The notes under the pieces: model-generated
What the model saw: the letters and a program-made list of their open reading frames with translations, nothing else
The model's database searches: none
Told to the model about the DNA's origin: nothing
Shown: piece by piece, positions 54,607-64,000 of the stretch
How the letters are laid out: every line of letters starts with the position of its first letter
Position numbering within the stretch: position 1 is the stretch's first letter
Made by a program: the position numbers and the translations under genes
Origin: Dyella sp. M7H15-1
GTDB lineage: Bacteria > Pseudomonadota > Gammaproteobacteria > Xanthomonadales > Rhodanobacteraceae
Direction: 5' to 3'
Length of the DNA stretch: 64,000 bases
Assembly: GCF_004114615.1 (NCBI RefSeq)
Contig: NZ_CP035300.1
Span: forward strand, 3,162,001-3,226,000

Positions 54607-55962
54607 ATGGAACGACGCGACGTACACACCCCGCAACTGTTCGGCAGCGACGCGGAAGAACTCAAGCCACTTGCCGAGCGCATGCGCCCGCGCACCCTCG
54701 ACGAAATCGTCGGCCAGCAACGCCTGCTTGCACCGGGCAAGGCTTTGCGGCGCGCACTGGAAGCCGGTCGCGTGCATTCCATGGTGCTGTGGGGGCCGCC
54801 GGGTTGCGGCAAGACCACACTCGCGCTGCTGGTAGCGCGCTATGCGGATGCGGACTTCCGCGCCATCTCCGCCGTGCTGTCCGGACTGCCGGATGTGCGC
54901 AAGGCACTCGCCGAAGCCGAAGTGAATTTCGCGCAAGGCCGGCGCACCGTGCTGTTCGTCGACGAGGTGCACCGCTTCAACAAAGCGCAGCAGGATGCCT
55001 TCTTGCCGCACATCGAGCGCGGCGTGATCATTTTCATCGGCGCCACCACGGAAAACCCATCGTTCGAATTGAACTCCGCGTTGCTGTCACGCTGTCGCGT
55101 ACACGTGCTGGATGTGGTGTCGGTGGACGACATCGTCGCCGCCTTGCAACGCGCACTTGCCGATGCCGAACGCGGCTTGGGCGCGATGCAACTCGAAGTA
55201 GCCGATTCAGCCTTGCACCTGATCGCCCAAGCCGCCGATGGCGACGTGCGTCGTGCGCTCACGCTTCTGGAGATCGCCGCGGAACTGGCAGACGGCCACG
55301 TGATCGACGAAACCACGCTCGAACAAGTGCTGGCCGATCGCACCCGCCGTTTCGATAAGGGCGGCGAGCAGTTCTATGACCAGATTTCAGCGCTGCACAA
55401 ATCGGTGCGTTCCTCCAATCCCGATGCCGCGGTGTATTGGCTGGTACGCATGCTCGATGGTGGTTGCGATCCGCGCTATCTCGCTCGCCGCCTGACGCGC
55501 ATGGCGGTGGAAGATGTTGGCCTGGCCGAACCACGCGCGTGGCGCATGGCGCTGGATGCGTGGGATACCTACGAACGCCTAGGCAGCCCGGAAGGTGAGC
55601 TGGGCCTGGCGCAATTGGCGATCTGGCTAGCTATGGCACCCAAAAGCAATGCTGCCTACATGGCCTACAACCAGGCGCGCGCCGTCGTCGGCGAAACCGG
55701 CACGCTTGAGGTGCCGATGCACCTGCGCAATGCGCCGACCAGACTGATGAAGGGTCTCGGCTATGGCAAGGGCTATCAATACGATCACGATGCCGAAGGC
55801 GGCATCGCGCTTGATCAGCAATGCTTGCCGGATGCGCTGGAAGGTACCGAGTTCTATCAGCCCATGGAACGCGGACTCGAACTGAAGCTACGCGAAAAAT
55901 TGCTGGCGTTGCGTGAAGCACGCGCGCAAGCACGCAGCGCTAGAAAAGGGAAGCGCGGCTAA
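54607..55962 (+). CDS. rarA: replication-associated recombination protein A (RarA/MgsA)
   Basis: 451 residues from ATG 54607. AAA+ ATPase with PLAERMRPRTLDEIVGQQ, Walker A (GPPGCGKTTLALL), Walker B (LFVDEVHRFNKAQQDAFLPHIE) and sensor 1 (GATTENPSFELN). A C-terminal tetramerisation region (KSVRSSNPDAAVYWLVRMLDGGCDP) follows. It acts at stalled forks together with SSB. Upstream in-frame ATGs at 54556 and 54589 exist but the family start fits 54607. Confidence 0.94.
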   Translation: MERRDVHTPQLFGSDAEELKPLAERMRPRTLDEIVGQQRLLAPGKALRRALEAGRVHSMVLWGPPGCGKTTLALLVARYADADFRAISAVLSGLPDVRKALAEAEVNFAQGRRTVLFVDEVHRFNKAQQDAFLPHIERGVIIFIGATTENPSFELNSALLSRCRVHVLDVVSVDDIVAALQRALADAERGLGAMQLEVADSALHLIAQAADGDVRRALTLLEIAAELADGHVIDETTLEQVLADRTRRFDKGGEQFYDQISALHKSVRSSNPDAAVYWLVRMLDGGCDPRYLARRLTRMAVEDVGLAEPRAWRMALDAWDTYERLGSPEGELGLAQLAIWLAMAPKSNAAYMAYNQARAVVGETGTLEVPMHLRNAPTRLMKGLGYGKGYQYDHDAEGGIALDQQCLPDALEGTEFYQPMERGLELKLREKLLALREARAQARSARKGKRG

Positions 55963-56177
55963 CCGCTAGATAACCCAAATGGGCTGTCAGTTACCCTGCC
56001 GTTGTTGAAATAGCGACTTTGCACAAAGGCAATATCATCTTCGACGTCGCTTCAGTCGAAACGGAAAAAGCTGTGCTTGGCCTTTAACTAGCCGATTTGC
56101 AGAATGCAATAGACCTGGGCGAGGACACCAGGGCGGCTACCGGCAATGGTGGGCGTTGCAGGTCAATCCAGCCATAA

Positions 56178-56193
56178 TTATACTTAAATATAA
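56178..56193 (+). promoter_or_regulatory. AT-rich inverted repeat upstream of the toxin-antitoxin pair
   Basis: TTATACTTAAATATAA consists of TTATA and TATAA arms and contains a -10-like TATACT (56179-56184). It is 22 bp upstream of the antitoxin start. Autoregulation through such a palindrome is usual for these operons. Confidence 0.45.
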
Positions 56194-56215
56194 CTCACGT
56201 CACTGAAGGTGCCTC

Positions 56216-56473
56216 ATGTACACCACCTATCTGCGCAAAGTCGGCGGCTCGGTCATGCTGGCCGTCCCACCTGCTTTCCTTGATCAATTGCACCTGCAAG
56301 TCGGCGCGACGGTCGGCTTGGCTGTGGACCACGGTCGCTTGGTGGTCGAACCGAACGCGCGGCCGCGCTACACCTTGGATGAACTGCTGGCCGCCTCGGA
56401 CTACAGCCAACCGGAAGCCGCCGATAATCGAGAGTGGATCGATGCGCCGGCCGTGGGCGGCGAGCTGCTATGA
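56216..56473 (+). CDS. antitoxin of the MazE/PemI (AbrB) type
   Basis: 85 residues. An N-terminal swapped-hairpin DNA-binding domain (YLRKVGGSVMLAVPPAFLDQLHLQVGATVGLAVDHGRLVV, seen in parts) is followed by an acidic, flexible C-terminus (YTLDELLAASDYSQPEAADN) that would occupy the toxin's active site. It neutralises the downstream PemK-like toxin and should repress the operon. Its stop overlaps the toxin start (ATGA). Confidence 0.85.
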   Translation: MYTTYLRKVGGSVMLAVPPAFLDQLHLQVGATVGLAVDHGRLVVEPNARPRYTLDELLAASDYSQPEAADNREWIDAPAVGGELL

Positions 56474-56796
56474 ACCGTGGCGACATTTACCTGGTGTCGC
56501 TCGATCCGACGGCGAGCCACGAACAAAGCGGAAGCCGACCCGTGCTGATCGTGACTCCGACCGCATTCAACACAACCACTAAGTTGCCCGTAGTGCTGCC
56601 GATCACTAACGGTGGGGAGTTTGCGCGTCGGCTCGGTTTTGCCGTGCCGATCACTGGCGTCAAAACCACCGGGATCGTGCGATGCGATCAACCGTGCGTG
56701 CTTGATCTCGCTGCGCGGGGTGGGCGTAAGGTAGATACGCTGCCGGTGGCGATCATGGACGAAGTGCTGGCGAAGGTTGCCACGCTGTTTGAGTAA
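56470..56796 (+). CDS. PemK/MazF-type mRNA interferase toxin
   Basis: 108 residues from ATG 56470. The family opening is present (RGDIYLVSLDPTASHEQSG, then RPVLIVTP), followed by LPVVLPIT and TGIVRCDQPCVLDLAARGG with the conserved Arg/Asp/Gln. Such toxins cut single-stranded RNA at short motifs and stall growth when the antitoxin is degraded. The reading frame is complete and overlaps the antitoxin by four bases. serS lies about 100 bp downstream. Confidence 0.88.
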   Translation: MNRGDIYLVSLDPTASHEQSGSRPVLIVTPTAFNTTTKLPVVLPITNGGEFARRLGFAVPITGVKTTGIVRCDQPCVLDLAARGGRKVDTLPVAIMDEVLAKVATLFE

Positions 56797-56807
56797 CATC
56801 GGCCTGA

Positions 56808-58555
<1,748 letters not shown>

Positions 58556-58608
58556 TAGGATTATTGAGCTCGCAAGATGGGCCGGGCCTGCAAGCCACCC
58601 CCAATAAC

Positions 58609-58915
58609 GTGGTTTAAGGCAGCAGTCTTGACGCGAAGGCAGGAAGCCGAAGCGAACATCGGCAAAGCCGATGGCCCCGAAGGGGTGTAGGGCAGGATGC
58701 CCGGAATCAAACTGCCGTAGAGGTGCGCAAGGCGCACCTGCTTGCGGAGTAAAACGGAGAGATGGCCGAGTGGTTTAAGGCAGCAGTCTTGACGCGAAGG
58801 CAGGAAGCCGAAGCGAACATCGGCAAAGCCGATGGCCCCAAAGGGGTGTAGGGCAGGATGCCCGGAATCAAACTGCCGTAGAGGTGCGCAGGCGCACCTG
58901 CTTGCGGAGTAAAAC
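58609..58915 (+). repeat. two tandem pseudo-tRNA-Ser repeats with a 77-nt insert
   Basis: Copy B (58756-58915) begins with the first 37 nt of tRNA-Ser(TGA), identical to the real gene through the anticodon. A 77-nt insert follows (58793-58869), then AAACTGCCGTAG (the 3' anticodon arm) and unrelated sequence. Copy A (58609-58755) lacks the first 14 nt but otherwise matches copy B with one substitution and one indel. The T-arm and 3' acceptor are absent, so neither copy can make a tRNA. The insert folds into several hairpins: ATCGGC/GCCGAT, CCCC/GGGG and GGGCA/TGCCC. A further AGGTGCGC/GCGCACCT stem follows. Confidence 0.85.
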
Positions 58916-59005
58916 GGAGAGATGGCCGAGTGGTTTAAGGCAGCAGTCTTGAAAACTGCCGTAGGTGTAAGCCTACCGTGGGTTCGAATCCCACTCTCTC
59001 CGCCA
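58916..59005 (+). tRNA. tRNA-Ser (anticodon TGA)
   Basis: 90 nt including CCA. Acceptor GGAGAGA pairs with TCTCTCC. The anticodon stem GCAGT/ACTGC has loop CTTGAAA (anticodon TGA). The long class II variable arm is GTAGGTGTAAGCCTAC and the T-arm is GTGGGTTCGAATCCCAC. It directly follows the two pseudo-tRNA repeats and marks the edge of an accessory region. Confidence 0.97.
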
Positions 59006-59021
59006 AGTCAAAGCCTGGCCC

Positions 59022-59159
59022 GGCGCAGCGTGGACAGACAAAGCTCTTCGGCCAATGCGCCCTACGCAGCGCTTGCGCGCAACGCACTTCTGTGCCGAAT
59101 TGTTCCAGAAACGCTGCCAGCGACATCCCACACTGCATTTGAACCGCATTTATCGCCAT
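59022..59159 (-). pseudogene. N-terminal fragment of an IS1595-family transposase
   Basis: The first 46 codons from 59159 read NAVQMQCGMSLAAFLEQFG, then CAQALRRAHWPKSFVCPRCAG. This is the zinc-ribbon opening of IS1595-family transposases. The similarity stops just before the tRNA-Ser 3' end, and the catalytic domain is absent. Confidence 0.65.
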
Positions 59160-59380
59160 GATCGTGGCCTCCGCATGAGTGGGTGGCCTTCAGCGTCGCC
59201 TGCGTCGCAATGGCTGCGACGCGAGCTGAACTTCGGAACGAATCAGGTCATTTTTTCTAAATCCATTAAAGCTGACTATACGGTGTTTGCGGATTTCGGC
59301 GATCGTGACCGCGTATTTCGGTTGATCGTGACCGGTCAGCGCCAGTCATTGTGCGGTGCACTCGAGTGTAACTGGACCGG

Positions 59381-60139
59381 TCACGATGAGGTATCGGCGG
59401 CTGGCTTGGCGGAGGACTTTCGGCGCATCGATTCGCCCTTCAGCACGATGCGATGAGAGCGGTGTACGAGACGGTCGAGGATGGCATCGGCGAGGGTGGG
59501 ATCGTTGAGCCAGGCGTGCCAGTGTTCGATCGGTAGCTGGCTGGTGATGAGGGTCGATTTGCCGTTGCCGCGATCGTCGATGACCTCCAGCAGATCATGG
59601 CGCGCCGCCTGATCGAGCGGTGTCATGCCCCAATCGTCAAGGATTAGCACGTCGATGCGCGCCAACTGAGCAAGCACGCGACCGAAGCTGCCGTCGGCGT
59701 GGGCGATGCGTAGCATCTCGGCGAGGCGTGGCACACGCTGATACAGCACCGGGAAGCCTTGGCGGCAGGCATGTTGTCCAAGCGCACACGCCAGCCACGT
59801 TTTACCAACCCCGGTCGGACCGGTCAGCAACACACTTTGCCCCTGCCGGATCCAGTCGCCGCCGGACAAGGTGGCGATCAGGCGTTTGTCGATACCGCGG
59901 TCGGCGCTGTACTGCACATCTTCCAGGCAGGCCTGGGCGTGTTTGAGCTTGGCCACACGAAGTAATCGTTCCTGCCGTCGACCGTCACGCCAATGGCGTT
60001 CGCGATCGACCAGCATGCCGAGCCGATCTTCGAACGGCAGATCGTGACAGGCCGGCAACAGGCGCTGTTCTTCCAGCGCCTGTGCCATGCCGTCGAGCTT
60101 GAGGGCACGCAAGTGTTCAAGGGTGGGATGGATCAACAA
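59381..60139 (-). CDS. istB: IS21 helper ATPase IstB
   Basis: 252 residues from TTG 60139, preceded by AAAAGGAGA; the frame is open to 60193. It begins [19 protein letters not shown], the family N-terminus. The AAA+ core has Walker A ([16 protein letters not shown]), Walker B ([13 protein letters not shown]) and the later ERIVLKG-like ending [13 protein letters not shown]. It selects target DNA and stimulates the IstA transposase. It lies 13 bases after istA in the same transcript. Confidence 0.92.
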   Translation of the reverse strand: MLIHPTLEHLRALKLDGMAQALEEQRLLPACHDLPFEDRLGMLVDRERHWRDGRRQERLLRVAKLKHAQACLEDVQYSADRGIDKRLIATLSGGDWIRQGQSVLLTGPTGVGKTWLACALGQHACRQGFPVLYQRVPRLAEMLRIAHADGSFGRVLAQLARIDVLILDDWGMTPLDQAARHDLLEVIDDRGNGKSTLITSQLPIEHWHAWLNDPTLADAILDRLVHRSHRIVLKGESMRRKSSAKPAADTSS

Positions 60140-60152
60140 GGTGGTCTCCTTT

Positions 60153-61721
60153 TCAGTGAGTGGTGGGTGGATCGCGGTAATAGGTGGGGCCACGCAGGTT
60201 GACGTGGTCGGGTGTGACCCAGTCGGTTTGGGCGATGGCGCTGGGCAAGGGGTGTTGATCGAGCTTGTTGTGCAGGATCGACTGCACGGATTTGCGCGTG
60301 CGCGAACCGATCGCCCACGCGCGTGCGCAGGCCGCTTCCAGGCGGTCGTCGCCGTACTGGCGCGCGAGCGCCAGCAGCCCCAGGCAACTGCGATAGCCCA
60401 TCTCCGGATGCGGGCGCTCGGTCAGCAGGTGCTCGACCAACTGACGGGTTGCCGCGCCGATCGTGTCGGCCCAGTGCAGGAAGCGACCGGGTGACCATTC
60501 CCGATGCGCACGATGTGCGGCCGGCATGTGGTCGGCGACGGTGGTGTGGCGTCCGCGCGCCGGGGAGCGGACGTGGCTGGCGATGCGCTGGCCGGCATGC
60601 AGGATCTCGACGGTGGTGTCGGTGATGCGCGCCTCGACGGTCTTGCGTACCAGGCTATGCGGCACGCTGTAGTAATGGCCATCGACCTCGATGTGGTAAT
60701 CGATGTTGACCTTGCACGGCTTGAAGCGCGCCGGCTCATAGGGTTGCGCCGGCAAGGGCATCAGGGCGGGACGGTCGATCGTCTCGAACCACGAACGGCG
60801 CGAGCCGTCGAGCTTCTTGAACGGCCGTGCATTCAAGTCCGTCAGCAGGTCGGCGATGGCGTGATTGAGAGCGCTGAAGGTAAAAAAGCACGGATGGCGC
60901 AAGCGCGCGAGGATCCAGCGCTCGACCACCTGCACGCCGACCTCGACCTTGGCCTTGTCCTGCGGGCGTCGTGGGCGGGCCGGCAGGATCGCCATGCCGT
61001 AATGCTCTGCACACACCTGCGTAGCACGGTTGAGCACGGGCTCGTAGCGATCCGGCTGGGTGATCAGCGCGCGCGGATTGTCAGGTACCACCAGCGCCGG
61101 CACGCCACCAAAAAATGCCAACGCCTGCGTCAAGCCGCGCAGCCAGTCGATCTGCGTTTCGCCCGGTGTGGCGCAGGCATAGGTGAAACTGGACGCACCC
61201 AGCACGGCCACGAAGATGTGCGCTCGCCGCAGCTCGCCGGTGTCGGGGTTGACGACGCCAAGGGTGGGGCCGGCGTAGTCGATAAACAGCTTTTCACCGG
61301 CAACGTGCAACTGACGCATCGAGCGGCGCAGCGAGGCCGTGTAGTCGTGGAGGTGCTGGCAAAACTGGGTGTATTGGTACGTGAGACGGCCAGCGTTCGC
61401 GTCGCAGTATTCCTGCCACAACAATTGTCGCGTGACGCCTTTGCGGCGCAACTCCCGATGCACCCATGGCAGATCGATGGGTGCCCGCTCGCCACGCACG
61501 GCGGGTGGTGACATACACAGCTGGGCGGCAATCGCGTTGTCGTCTATGGCGGACAGGCCGGGCCAGTCCAGTCCGGCGGCCGTGGCACGTTTCACGTACT
61601 TGCTGACCACGCCCTTGGACAGACCCAAGGCCAAGGCGATGCATTCGTGCGAGAGGTCGCACTCCAGCTTCAGTCGAAGACATTCTTTGATCTTGCGCAT
61701 AGCTACTCGCGGGGTCGGCAT
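60153..61721 (-). CDS. istA: IS21 transposase IstA
   Basis: 522 residues from ATG 61721 ([17 protein letters not shown]); the frame is open to 61772. An N-terminal helix-turn-helix ([19 protein letters not shown]) is followed by a DDE integrase core: first Asp in LFIDYAGPT, second in [11 protein letters not shown], Glu in [18 protein letters not shown]-terminal beta domain ([22 protein letters not shown]) follows. It cuts and joins the IS ends. No frameshift or stop is seen. Confidence 0.93.
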   Translation of the reverse strand: MPTPRVAMRKIKECLRLKLECDLSHECIALALGLSKGVVSKYVKRATAAGLDWPGLSAIDDNAIAAQLCMSPPAVRGERAPIDLPWVHRELRRKGVTRQLLWQEYCDANAGRLTYQYTQFCQHLHDYTASLRRSMRQLHVAGEKLFIDYAGPTLGVVNPDTGELRRAHIFVAVLGASSFTYACATPGETQIDWLRGLTQALAFFGGVPALVVPDNPRALITQPDRYEPVLNRATQVCAEHYGMAILPARPRRPQDKAKVEVGVQVVERWILARLRHPCFFTFSALNHAIADLLTDLNARPFKKLDGSRRSWFETIDRPALMPLPAQPYEPARFKPCKVNIDYHIEVDGHYYSVPHSLVRKTVEARITDTTVEILHAGQRIASHVRSPARGRHTTVADHMPAAHRAHREWSPGRFLHWADTIGAATRQLVEHLLTERPHPEMGYRSCLGLLALARQYGDDRLEAACARAWAIGSRTRKSVQSILHNKLDQHPLPSAIAQTDWVTPDHVNLRGPTYYRDPPTTH

Positions 61722-61823
61722 CGCCACTCCAAAAAGCCGTGGAGGATGCCGTTGCGTTGAAGTTATGCACAACGAGGGGCGCGTTTCGGTAAGCCGTGAC
61801 CGCTGATTTCGGTGACCGTCGAA

Positions 61824-61915
61824 AATCGGTCACGATCAACCGAAACGGGCGGTCACGGCTTACCGAAATGACCGGTCACGCCTTACCGAAATGGGCGGTC
61901 ACGATGGGCCGAAAT
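61824..61915 (-). repeat. four 23-bp direct repeats at the IS21 right end
   Basis: Units 61824-61846, 61847-61869, 61870-61892 and 61893-61915 each contain, on the minus strand, TTTCGG, a 6-8 base variable part and CGTGACCG. They are the probable transposase-binding sites and overlap the likely istA promoter. Confidence 0.8.
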
Positions 61916-62196
61916 ACGCATCATGCCGAGGAGGGGTCACGGAATCAGGACTTATTTAGGGAGAGGCGAGGAGAAGAATGCGGGGAAGCCAACTCCCTGT
62001 AGGTCAAACCCTGGCGCGTTGACTGAGCGCTTACTTCGCGACTATCTTTGCGCCGATCAGCCGCTACCCCTTCCCCTTCGGTACCTTCTATCTCTTCTGG
62101 CAGGTAGATACGTCAAATCGCTATGGATGTTCAAGGTAAAGAACAGGAGACTTGACCTCCGAGTGCTCCACCGTCATGGAGCGACATACGCTCTGA

Positions 62197-63060
62197 GTGA
62201 CAAAAGTGGATCCATTCTCCGACCATTTGCCCGCATTGAAGTCTTTTTCAACGATCGCGGACGAAAAGATAGAGCCAAAAGACCCCCAGTCGCTCTTTCT
62301 ACTCGAATCGGCCTTACGCGACCTTGCCTTTGGTTCTGACATGCGCCAGCAGTTGGCGGCGCATGAACTTCGAGCAATCGCCTCCGACCCCAGCTATCAG
62401 TCGTTTGCTTGGGATCCCTTTTACATTCAACTAGCCGGGAACCAACATTGGCAGCTACGCGTCGGCTTGTACCGCCACTCATCTGAATACATCTACACAA
62501 TCCCAATGCACCTTCTGGTTGCGGTGATTGGTCCAGGCGATCTGCAAGCTGTTCATTACAGAATGCCCCCAAACATTATCAATCATACCTTTGACCCCAA
62601 CGCCCGCTTGCAGGCCGGAACACGTCGAAGCTACAAACCCGGTGATATTGCGATAGTTGACGGTCGATATGACATCTTTGATGTGAGGATCGATCGCCCT
62701 ATTGTGGCGCTCAAGCTGACGTCCGGAATACATCAATCATTACAGTGGGCGTTCCACCGCGAGAGCCTCCTGGCAACCCAAGCCATCGCGGCCGACCCTA
62801 TTGATTCTGAGCTTGTATCCATGGCTCAAGCATTAGGAGCTATGCGCCATCATTCCTCCACAGCAACTCTGACCGAACTCGCCAATCACCCAAAGCACTT
62901 CGTGAGGTGGGCGGCCATTCAAGCATTGGGACAGATTAATCCCGAAGTTGCGATAGAGAAGCTGAAGGAAGCGACATCCGACAAGCACTCGCACATACGC
63001 CGTGCCGCGATTGCCGGGTTACAAAAGCTAACCAAAGCGAGGGATGAACATGCCTCTTAG
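62197..63060 (+). CDS. unknown protein with cupin-like middle and HEAT-like C-terminus (paralogue 1)
   Basis: 287 residues from GTG 62197, just after an in-frame stop; the ribosome site is poor. About 75-170 is strand-rich (FYIQLAGNQHWQLRVGLYR; PMHLLVAVIGPGDLQAVHY) and looks like a double-stranded beta-helix, though a full set of metal ligands is not evident. Residues about 205-280 form HEAT-like helical pairs (TLTELANHPKHFVRWAAIQALGQI; SHIRRAAIAGLQKL). There is no signal peptide or membrane helix. It overlaps the next gene by 17 bases and is paralogous to it. Lower GC than its neighbours and the position beside IS elements suggest horizontal acquisition. I do not recognise a named family. 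Confidence 0.55.
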   Translation: MTKVDPFSDHLPALKSFSTIADEKIEPKDPQSLFLLESALRDLAFGSDMRQQLAAHELRAIASDPSYQSFAWDPFYIQLAGNQHWQLRVGLYRHSSEYIYTIPMHLLVAVIGPGDLQAVHYRMPPNIINHTFDPNARLQAGTRRSYKPGDIAIVDGRYDIFDVRIDRPIVALKLTSGIHQSLQWAFHRESLLATQAIAADPIDSELVSMAQALGAMRHHSSTATLTELANHPKHFVRWAAIQALGQINPEVAIEKLKEATSDKHSHIRRAAIAGLQKLTKARDEHAS

Positions 63061-63955
63061 CGCAACTCCAGACACCGCTGATTCGATTTCTTTACCCGCA
63101 TTTCTTAGCCACGTAGAAGAAAAGGTCGACCTCACATCACCTGATGGCCTCTTTCAGGCATCAGCACAGATGGGATCTCTGGCAAACAATCGATGTTTTC
63201 TAGCCGAATATTTTAACGATGCCATAAAGCGCTTTTGGCATGACGGCATGCTAGCCGCCTATACGCCACAATCAGTCTTGCTTGGCCAAGGGCGTGGCTT
63301 TTTCATGCGCGCCAACATATGGACACCATTAAAGCTCGAGTCTCAGTTCCGCAGTCAAGAAGAAAAGGTCTTCAGCTATCGCAATACCCATGATCACAAC
63401 TTCATGTTTATGACAGTTGGTTATTTTGGCCAGGGATACGAGACCGACATCTATCACTATGACCCATCAAAGGTTATCGGCTATGTCGGTGAGCCCATTG
63501 ATTTGGAATTCATGGGAAGAGAACGTTTAAGTATGGGCAGGGTGATGGTATACAAGGAAAAGGAGGACGTTCATACCCAATTTCCACCAGATGAATTATC
63601 GATTTCCTTGAACGTCATGGTGACTCCAAATACCGATCTCATGTCTGACCAATATTTTTTTGATCCTCATCAAAAGCGGATCACAGACATGCCAGAGATT
63701 GCGCTGGTACATAAAAGAGCATCAATAATCGCCATGCTTGGCTTTATAGCCAACGACAATTCCTTGCAGATATTGCACGATTTAATCGCGAAAGCGCCTT
63801 GCCGACGGGTTCGAGAAGCAGCACTTGTTGCCATATCTAACATGGCAAATTTTAATTCTTCTGATAAAGATTACCTCTATCGCATCGGCGCATCGGACAA
63901 AGATGAATCTGTTCGACGCACCGCGAGGAAACATATTCAAGGACTTAAGGGCTAA
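63044..63955 (+). CDS. unknown protein with cupin-like middle and HEAT-like C-terminus (paralogue 2)
   Basis: 303 residues. It shares layout and short blocks with the preceding protein: an early LPAFLSHVEEKVDLTSPDGLF, then a strand-rich domain (FFMRANIWTPLKLES; NTHDHNFMFMTVGYFGQGYE; DIYHYDPSKVIGYVGE) with a His-Asp-His cluster near 120 that could bind a metal in a cupin-like site, and VMVYKEKEDVHTQFPP. The C-terminus (about 220-300) is HEAT-like (LQILHDLIAKAPCRRVREAALVAISNM; ESVRRTARKHI). The start overlaps the upstream gene by 17 bases, so the two are co-translated and probably work together. The function is unknown. Confidence 0.58.
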   Translation: MNMPLSATPDTADSISLPAFLSHVEEKVDLTSPDGLFQASAQMGSLANNRCFLAEYFNDAIKRFWHDGMLAAYTPQSVLLGQGRGFFMRANIWTPLKLESQFRSQEEKVFSYRNTHDHNFMFMTVGYFGQGYETDIYHYDPSKVIGYVGEPIDLEFMGRERLSMGRVMVYKEKEDVHTQFPPDELSISLNVMVTPNTDLMSDQYFFDPHQKRITDMPEIALVHKRASIIAMLGFIANDNSLQILHDLIAKAPCRRVREAALVAISNMANFNSSDKDYLYRIGASDKDESVRRTARKHIQGLKG

Positions 63956-63977
63956 TCTGGTGATGCAATGAGAAAAG

Positions 63978-64000
63978 CCGTGGCATGCACCCAGCCACGG
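63978..64000 (+). terminator. probable terminator hairpin at the window edge
   Basis: CCGTGGC (63978-63984) and GCCACGG (63994-64000) form a 7-bp stem preceded by AAAAG. The expected T run lies beyond the window. It would end the transcript of the two paralogous genes. Confidence 0.5.

Larger units (their letters stand above)
59288..61920 (-). mobile_element. IS21-family insertion sequence, about 2.63 kb
   Basis: Carries istA and istB on the minus strand. The ends are inverted: TGCGGATTTCGGC at 59288 and TGCGTATTTCGGC as the complement of the 61920 end. Each end carries the multiple terminal repeats typical of the family: two units at the left (59293-59314 and 59315-59337) and four exact 23-bp steps at the right (61824-61915). 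No target duplication is obvious. Both genes appear intact, so the element may be active. Confidence 0.85.

Noticed and set aside
56009-56090. Short frame reading ATLHKGNIIFDVASVETEK before the toxin-antitoxin pair
   Set aside because: Too short, no start or ribosome site, and no family I can name; probably chance.
58756-58915. tRNA-Ser with a group I intron
   Set aside because: The insert is only 77 nt and lacks group I core elements, and the 3' half of the tRNA is missing, so no mature tRNA could result.
59288-61920. Target-site duplication of the IS21 element
   Set aside because: The flanks (GTGTT before, TCATG after) do not match; the duplication may have been lost or the ends shifted by recombination.
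61923-62339. 138-codon frame overlapping the start of paralogue 1
   Set aside because: Basic, no domain, and it overlaps the first paralogue in another frame. The paralogue has repeats and a relative, so it is the better call.

Overview
The window is about 64 kb of high-GC chromosomal DNA from a gammaproteobacterium of the order Xanthomonadales, most likely Rhodanobacteraceae (a Dyella, Luteibacter or Rhodanobacter relative). I infer this from gene content and order: a split B12-dependent ribonucleotide reductase with a histone-H1-like KAAK protein, an rpoE-rseA-mucD-lepA-lepB-rnc-era-recO block, and a nagZ-hpt-MTIP block. It is an inference from familiarity with these families, not from a search.

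Layout. 1-4.1 kb: the 5' end of a secreted-protein gene, then nrdJa, an H1-like gene and nrdJb, with a NrdR-box candidate upstream. 4.2-5.3 kb: a frameshifted OmpA-like gene and a tRNA cluster (Ala-GGC, Glu-TTC, Asp-GTC) read leftward. 5.4-8.2 kb: a cation/proton antiporter and a periplasmic FKBP isomerase. 8.3-10.5 kb: a small graveyard of broken genes (IS4 transposase, bestrophin channel, GNAT acetyltransferase) ending in an IS5-family element. 10.6-15 kb: ugd, slyX, a DUF2058 gene and a FadJ-type beta-oxidation gene. 15-18.2 kb: a coupled pair of an unknown gene and a receiver-like/GAF/GGDEF/EAL protein. 18.3-29 kb: the envelope-stress operon rpoE-rseA-mucD, then lepA-lepB-DUF4845-rnc-era-recO and an AsmA-like gene. 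29.3-34 kb: rlmD, a CYTH gene, nagZ, hpt, an S-methylthioinosine phosphorylase and a cold-shock gene.

34-37.7 kb is the most unusual part. A group IIC intron sits directly after the cold-shock terminator. Its reverse-transcriptase gene is split, without loss of a base, by a 1,809-bp element carrying a serine recombinase and a small translationally coupled ORF. The recombinase has itself suffered an internal frameshifting deletion.

37.7-58.5 kb is ordinary chromosome: an MsbA-type ABC exporter, ydcF-like, aldehyde dehydrogenase plus acetolactate synthase, xseA, an acetyl-CoA hydrolase/transferase, a DUF482 gene plus aat, trxB, ftsK-lolA-rarA, a PemIK-type toxin-antitoxin pair and serS. A MITE-like element with a nested REP-type palindrome lies between trxB and the DUF482-aat pair.

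58.6-64 kb looks like the start of an accessory island at tRNA-Ser(TGA). Two tandem 160-bp pseudo-tRNA repeats carry a structured insert just after the anticodon. They are followed by the intact tRNA, an IS1595 fragment, a complete IS21-family element and two overlapping paralogous genes of unknown function with HEAT-like C-termini.

Intergenic notes. 98-426 holds only the NrdR-box candidate. 4649-4993 holds the tRNA terminator and otherwise nothing I recognise. 54331-54606, 55963-56177 and 61921-62196 hold nothing I can identify.
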